Shown: positions 21,024-22,222 of the stretch, in pieces
How positions within the stretch are numbered: position 1 is the stretch's first letter
Layout: the number at the start of each line of letters is the position of its first letter
From: DASZGI01 sp035938995
GTDB lineage: Bacteria; Actinomycetota; Actinomycetes; Streptomycetales; Catenulisporaceae
NCBI RefSeq assembly: GCF_035938995.1
Contig: NZ_DASZGI010000322.1
Coordinates: 1 to 22,222, forward strand
Direction of reading: 5' to 3'
Length of the DNA stretch: 22,222 nucleotides
Translations under genes and position numbers: made by a program
The notes under the pieces: generated by a model
Databases searched by the model: none
Told to the model about the DNA's origin: nothing
The model's input: the letters and a program-made list of their open reading frames with translations, nothing else

Positions 21024-22034
21024 ATGAGCAGGCCGCTCACCACTCGACGGGGTGCTTCGCTCGTCGCGGCTGCGGCGGTTGTCCTCGCTGCGGTCGGCTG
21101 CGCGGGCGACGCTGCAACTGAAGCGGCGACCGTGGCCCTTCCCGCGAACGCTGCCACGAAGGCGGCCGGAACCACGGCTATGGCGGGAACGGGCACGAAG
21201 GCGGTCGGAACCACAGCCACGGCGGGAACGGGCGCGTCCGGCTCGCCCTCTGCTGCTCCCAGCCAAACCCCCGCTGGTCCCTCGGGGCAGCCGATGCCGG
21301 TCGGCGACATCCCGGGCTGGCACCAGATCTTCGCCGACGACTTTTTGACCGACGTGCCGGTGGGCGGATTCTCCGGCTGCGACCCGGTGAGGCGAATCTG
21401 CTCCGGCCTGCCGTCCGACGTCGCGTCGAAATGGTGGGCCTACCCCGACGGCTGGCCGGACACTGACCAGCAGGGCATTTATACGCCCTCGAAGACGATC
21501 AGCATCTCCGACGGCATGATGCGTCTCGACCTGCACACCGAGAACGGCGTGCACATGGTGGCCGCGCCTCTGCCGAAGATTCCCGGCGCGAGCGGCAGCG
21601 AAGGCGGCCAGGTGTACGGCCGTTACGCGATCAGATTCCTGGTGGAGCAGCCGACTCCCGGCTACAAGGTTGCCTGGCTGCTGTGGCCGGACAGCGAGAA
21701 CTTCCCCGAGGACGGCGAGATCGACTTCCCGGAGGGCAACCTGGTCGGCGTCATCAACGCCTACATGCACCACATGAACGGCACAAGCGACATGGATCAG
21801 GACGCGTACCAGACCAGCGTGCGGATCTCGTCGGGCTGGCACACCGCGGTCATCGAGTGGACGGCTCAGGCGGTCGACTTCTTGCTCGATGGCGCGACGA
21901 TCGGGACCTCGACCAGCCGCGTTCCCTCGACACCGATGCACTGGGTCATCCAGAGCGAGACCGACGGCGTGACGCCCGACTCGTCGACCGCCGTCATCCT
22001 GATCGACTGGGTCGCGATCTACCGGCCGGACTGA
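21024..22034 (+). CDS. Glycoside hydrolase family 16 lipoprotein
   Basis: 336 residues. Strong AAAGGAGG at 21011-21018 before ATG 21024. Lipoprotein signal with lipobox AVGC (Cys26), then a Thr/Ala/Gly linker containing two copies of a 13-residue repeat. The GH16 domain runs from ~95 to the end. The catalytic motif is EIDFPE at 232-237, giving nucleophile Glu232, assisting Asp234 and acid/base Glu237. YGRYAIRFLVEQPTPGYKVAWLLWP precedes it, and the terminal WVIQSETDG and VILIDWVAIY strands complete the jelly roll. GH16 enzymes cut beta-1,3/1,4-glucans, galactans and related polymers, or transfer glycans between chains. It lies 32 bp after the phosphoesterase gene. At the end of an export cassette it probably trims, releases or cross-links the exported glycan. 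Confidence 0.9.
   Translation: MSRPLTTRRGASLVAAAAVVLAAVGCAGDAATEAATVALPANAATKAAGTTAMAGTGTKAVGTTATAGTGASGSPSAAPSQTPAGPSGQPMPVGDIPGWHQIFADDFLTDVPVGGFSGCDPVRRICSGLPSDVASKWWAYPDGWPDTDQQGIYTPSKTISISDGMMRLDLHTENGVHMVAAPLPKIPGASGSEGGQVYGRYAIRFLVEQPTPGYKVAWLLWPDSENFPEDGEIDFPEGNLVGVINAYMHHMNGTSDMDQDAYQTSVRISSGWHTAVIEWTAQAVDFLLDGATIGTSTSRVPSTPMHWVIQSETDGVTPDSSTAVILIDWVAIYRPD
21156..21233 (+). repeat. Two tandem 39-bp repeats coding for the GH16 linker
   Basis: 21156-21194 and 21195-21233 are near-identical and in frame, coding TKAAGTTAMAGTG and TKAVGTTATAGTG. They extend the flexible linker between the lipid anchor and the enzyme domain. Confidence 0.85.
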
Positions 22035-22084
22035 CGGCGCCGACGGCGGGACCTCCCATCTGCGTATCCTGACTCGGAAGGCGA

Positions 22085-22100
22085 ACTTGTCTATACGGGT
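22085..22100. promoter_or_regulatory. GntR/HutC-like operator, site 1
   Basis: ACTTGTCTATACGGGT contains GTCTATAC, which fits the HutC-subfamily core GT-N-TA-N-AC exactly. The left arm ACTTGTC is identical to site 2; the right arm is degenerate. Confidence 0.5.
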
Positions 22101-22131
22101 CTTTGTCTGTCATTCATCCGGCGGCAAGGTG

Positions 22132-22147
22132 ACTTGTCTGGACAAGT
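22132..22147. promoter_or_regulatory. GntR/HutC-like operator, site 2 (perfect inverted repeat)
   Basis: ACTTGTC-TG-GACAAGT is a perfect 7-bp inverted repeat with a 2-bp centre. It matches the known DasR-type site ACTGGTCTAGACCAGT at 13 of 16 positions and lies 47 bp from site 1. Confidence 0.55.
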
Positions 22148-22222
22148 AACTCCGGGCGGGAACGGTAGTCGGCGTCTGATCCCACTCGGCGCCGAGGGGC
22201 GGTCTCGCACGTGCCCGCTGCC

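Larger units (their letters stand above)
22035..22202. other. Intergenic region at right edge with regulatory repeats
   Basis: No gene visible to the end of the window. It contains the two operator-like sites listed separately and a third TTGTCT half-site at 22103-22108. It is AT-richer than its flanks and looks like a promoter region for a gene beyond the window. Confidence 0.5.

Noticed and set aside
1..22202. CRISPR arrays, insertion sequences, prophage genes, toxin-antitoxin pairs
   Set aside because: Looked for on both strands; no regularly spaced repeats, transposase, integrase or phage motifs were seen.

Overview
The window comes from a very GC-rich actinobacterium, Streptomyces-like in its core genes. 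It has the rne neighbourhood with a TIGR03936-type protein, the nadD / LytR_C protein / rsfS / histidine phosphatase block, GTG and TTG starts, 4-bp translational overlaps and a tRNA without encoded CCA. I cannot fix the genus.

Left part (1-6818, all minus strand). The N-terminal two thirds of RNase E runs off the left edge, preceded by a TIGR03936/DUF2344 protein. Then come a secreted lipoprotein, an SDR oxidoreductase, a 326-bp intergenic stretch with TTGCGCAA palindromes and a GC-rich terminator hairpin, a thioredoxin-type glutathione peroxidase, and an M48-family metalloprotease.

Middle part (6956-11424, plus strand). Two single-span membrane microproteins precede nadD, a membrane protein with a degenerate LCP domain and a LytR_C domain, rsfS, and a histidine phosphatase. 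nadD/LCP-like and rsfS/phosphatase overlap by 4 bp (GTGA). The block ends with tRNA-Ala(GGC), followed by a long interrupted hairpin.

Right part (11736-22034, plus strand). An XRE/DUF5753 regulator is followed by a cell-surface glycopolymer cassette. Its genes are: (1) a three-part protein with a phosphoribosyltransferase-like, a possible kinase-like and a HAD-IIB domain; (2) a Wzx/MATE-type flippase fused to an APH-fold kinase; (3) a large polytopic membrane protein of GT-C type; (4) a small DUF1616-like membrane protein; (5) a SapM-like phosphoesterase lipoprotein; (6) a GH16 glycoside hydrolase lipoprotein. The first five overlap by 4 bp at each junction, and the sixth follows after 32 bp with a strong ribosome binding site. 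I read the cassette as one unit that prepares a phosphorylated sugar or carrier intermediate in the cytoplasm, moves it across the membrane, processes it outside, and trims the product with lipid-anchored enzymes. This is the best candidate for an undescribed system here. Its substrate cannot be told from the sequence.

The right edge (22035-22202) carries two GntR/HutC-like operator half-palindromes 47 bp apart, so a separately regulated gene probably starts just outside the window.
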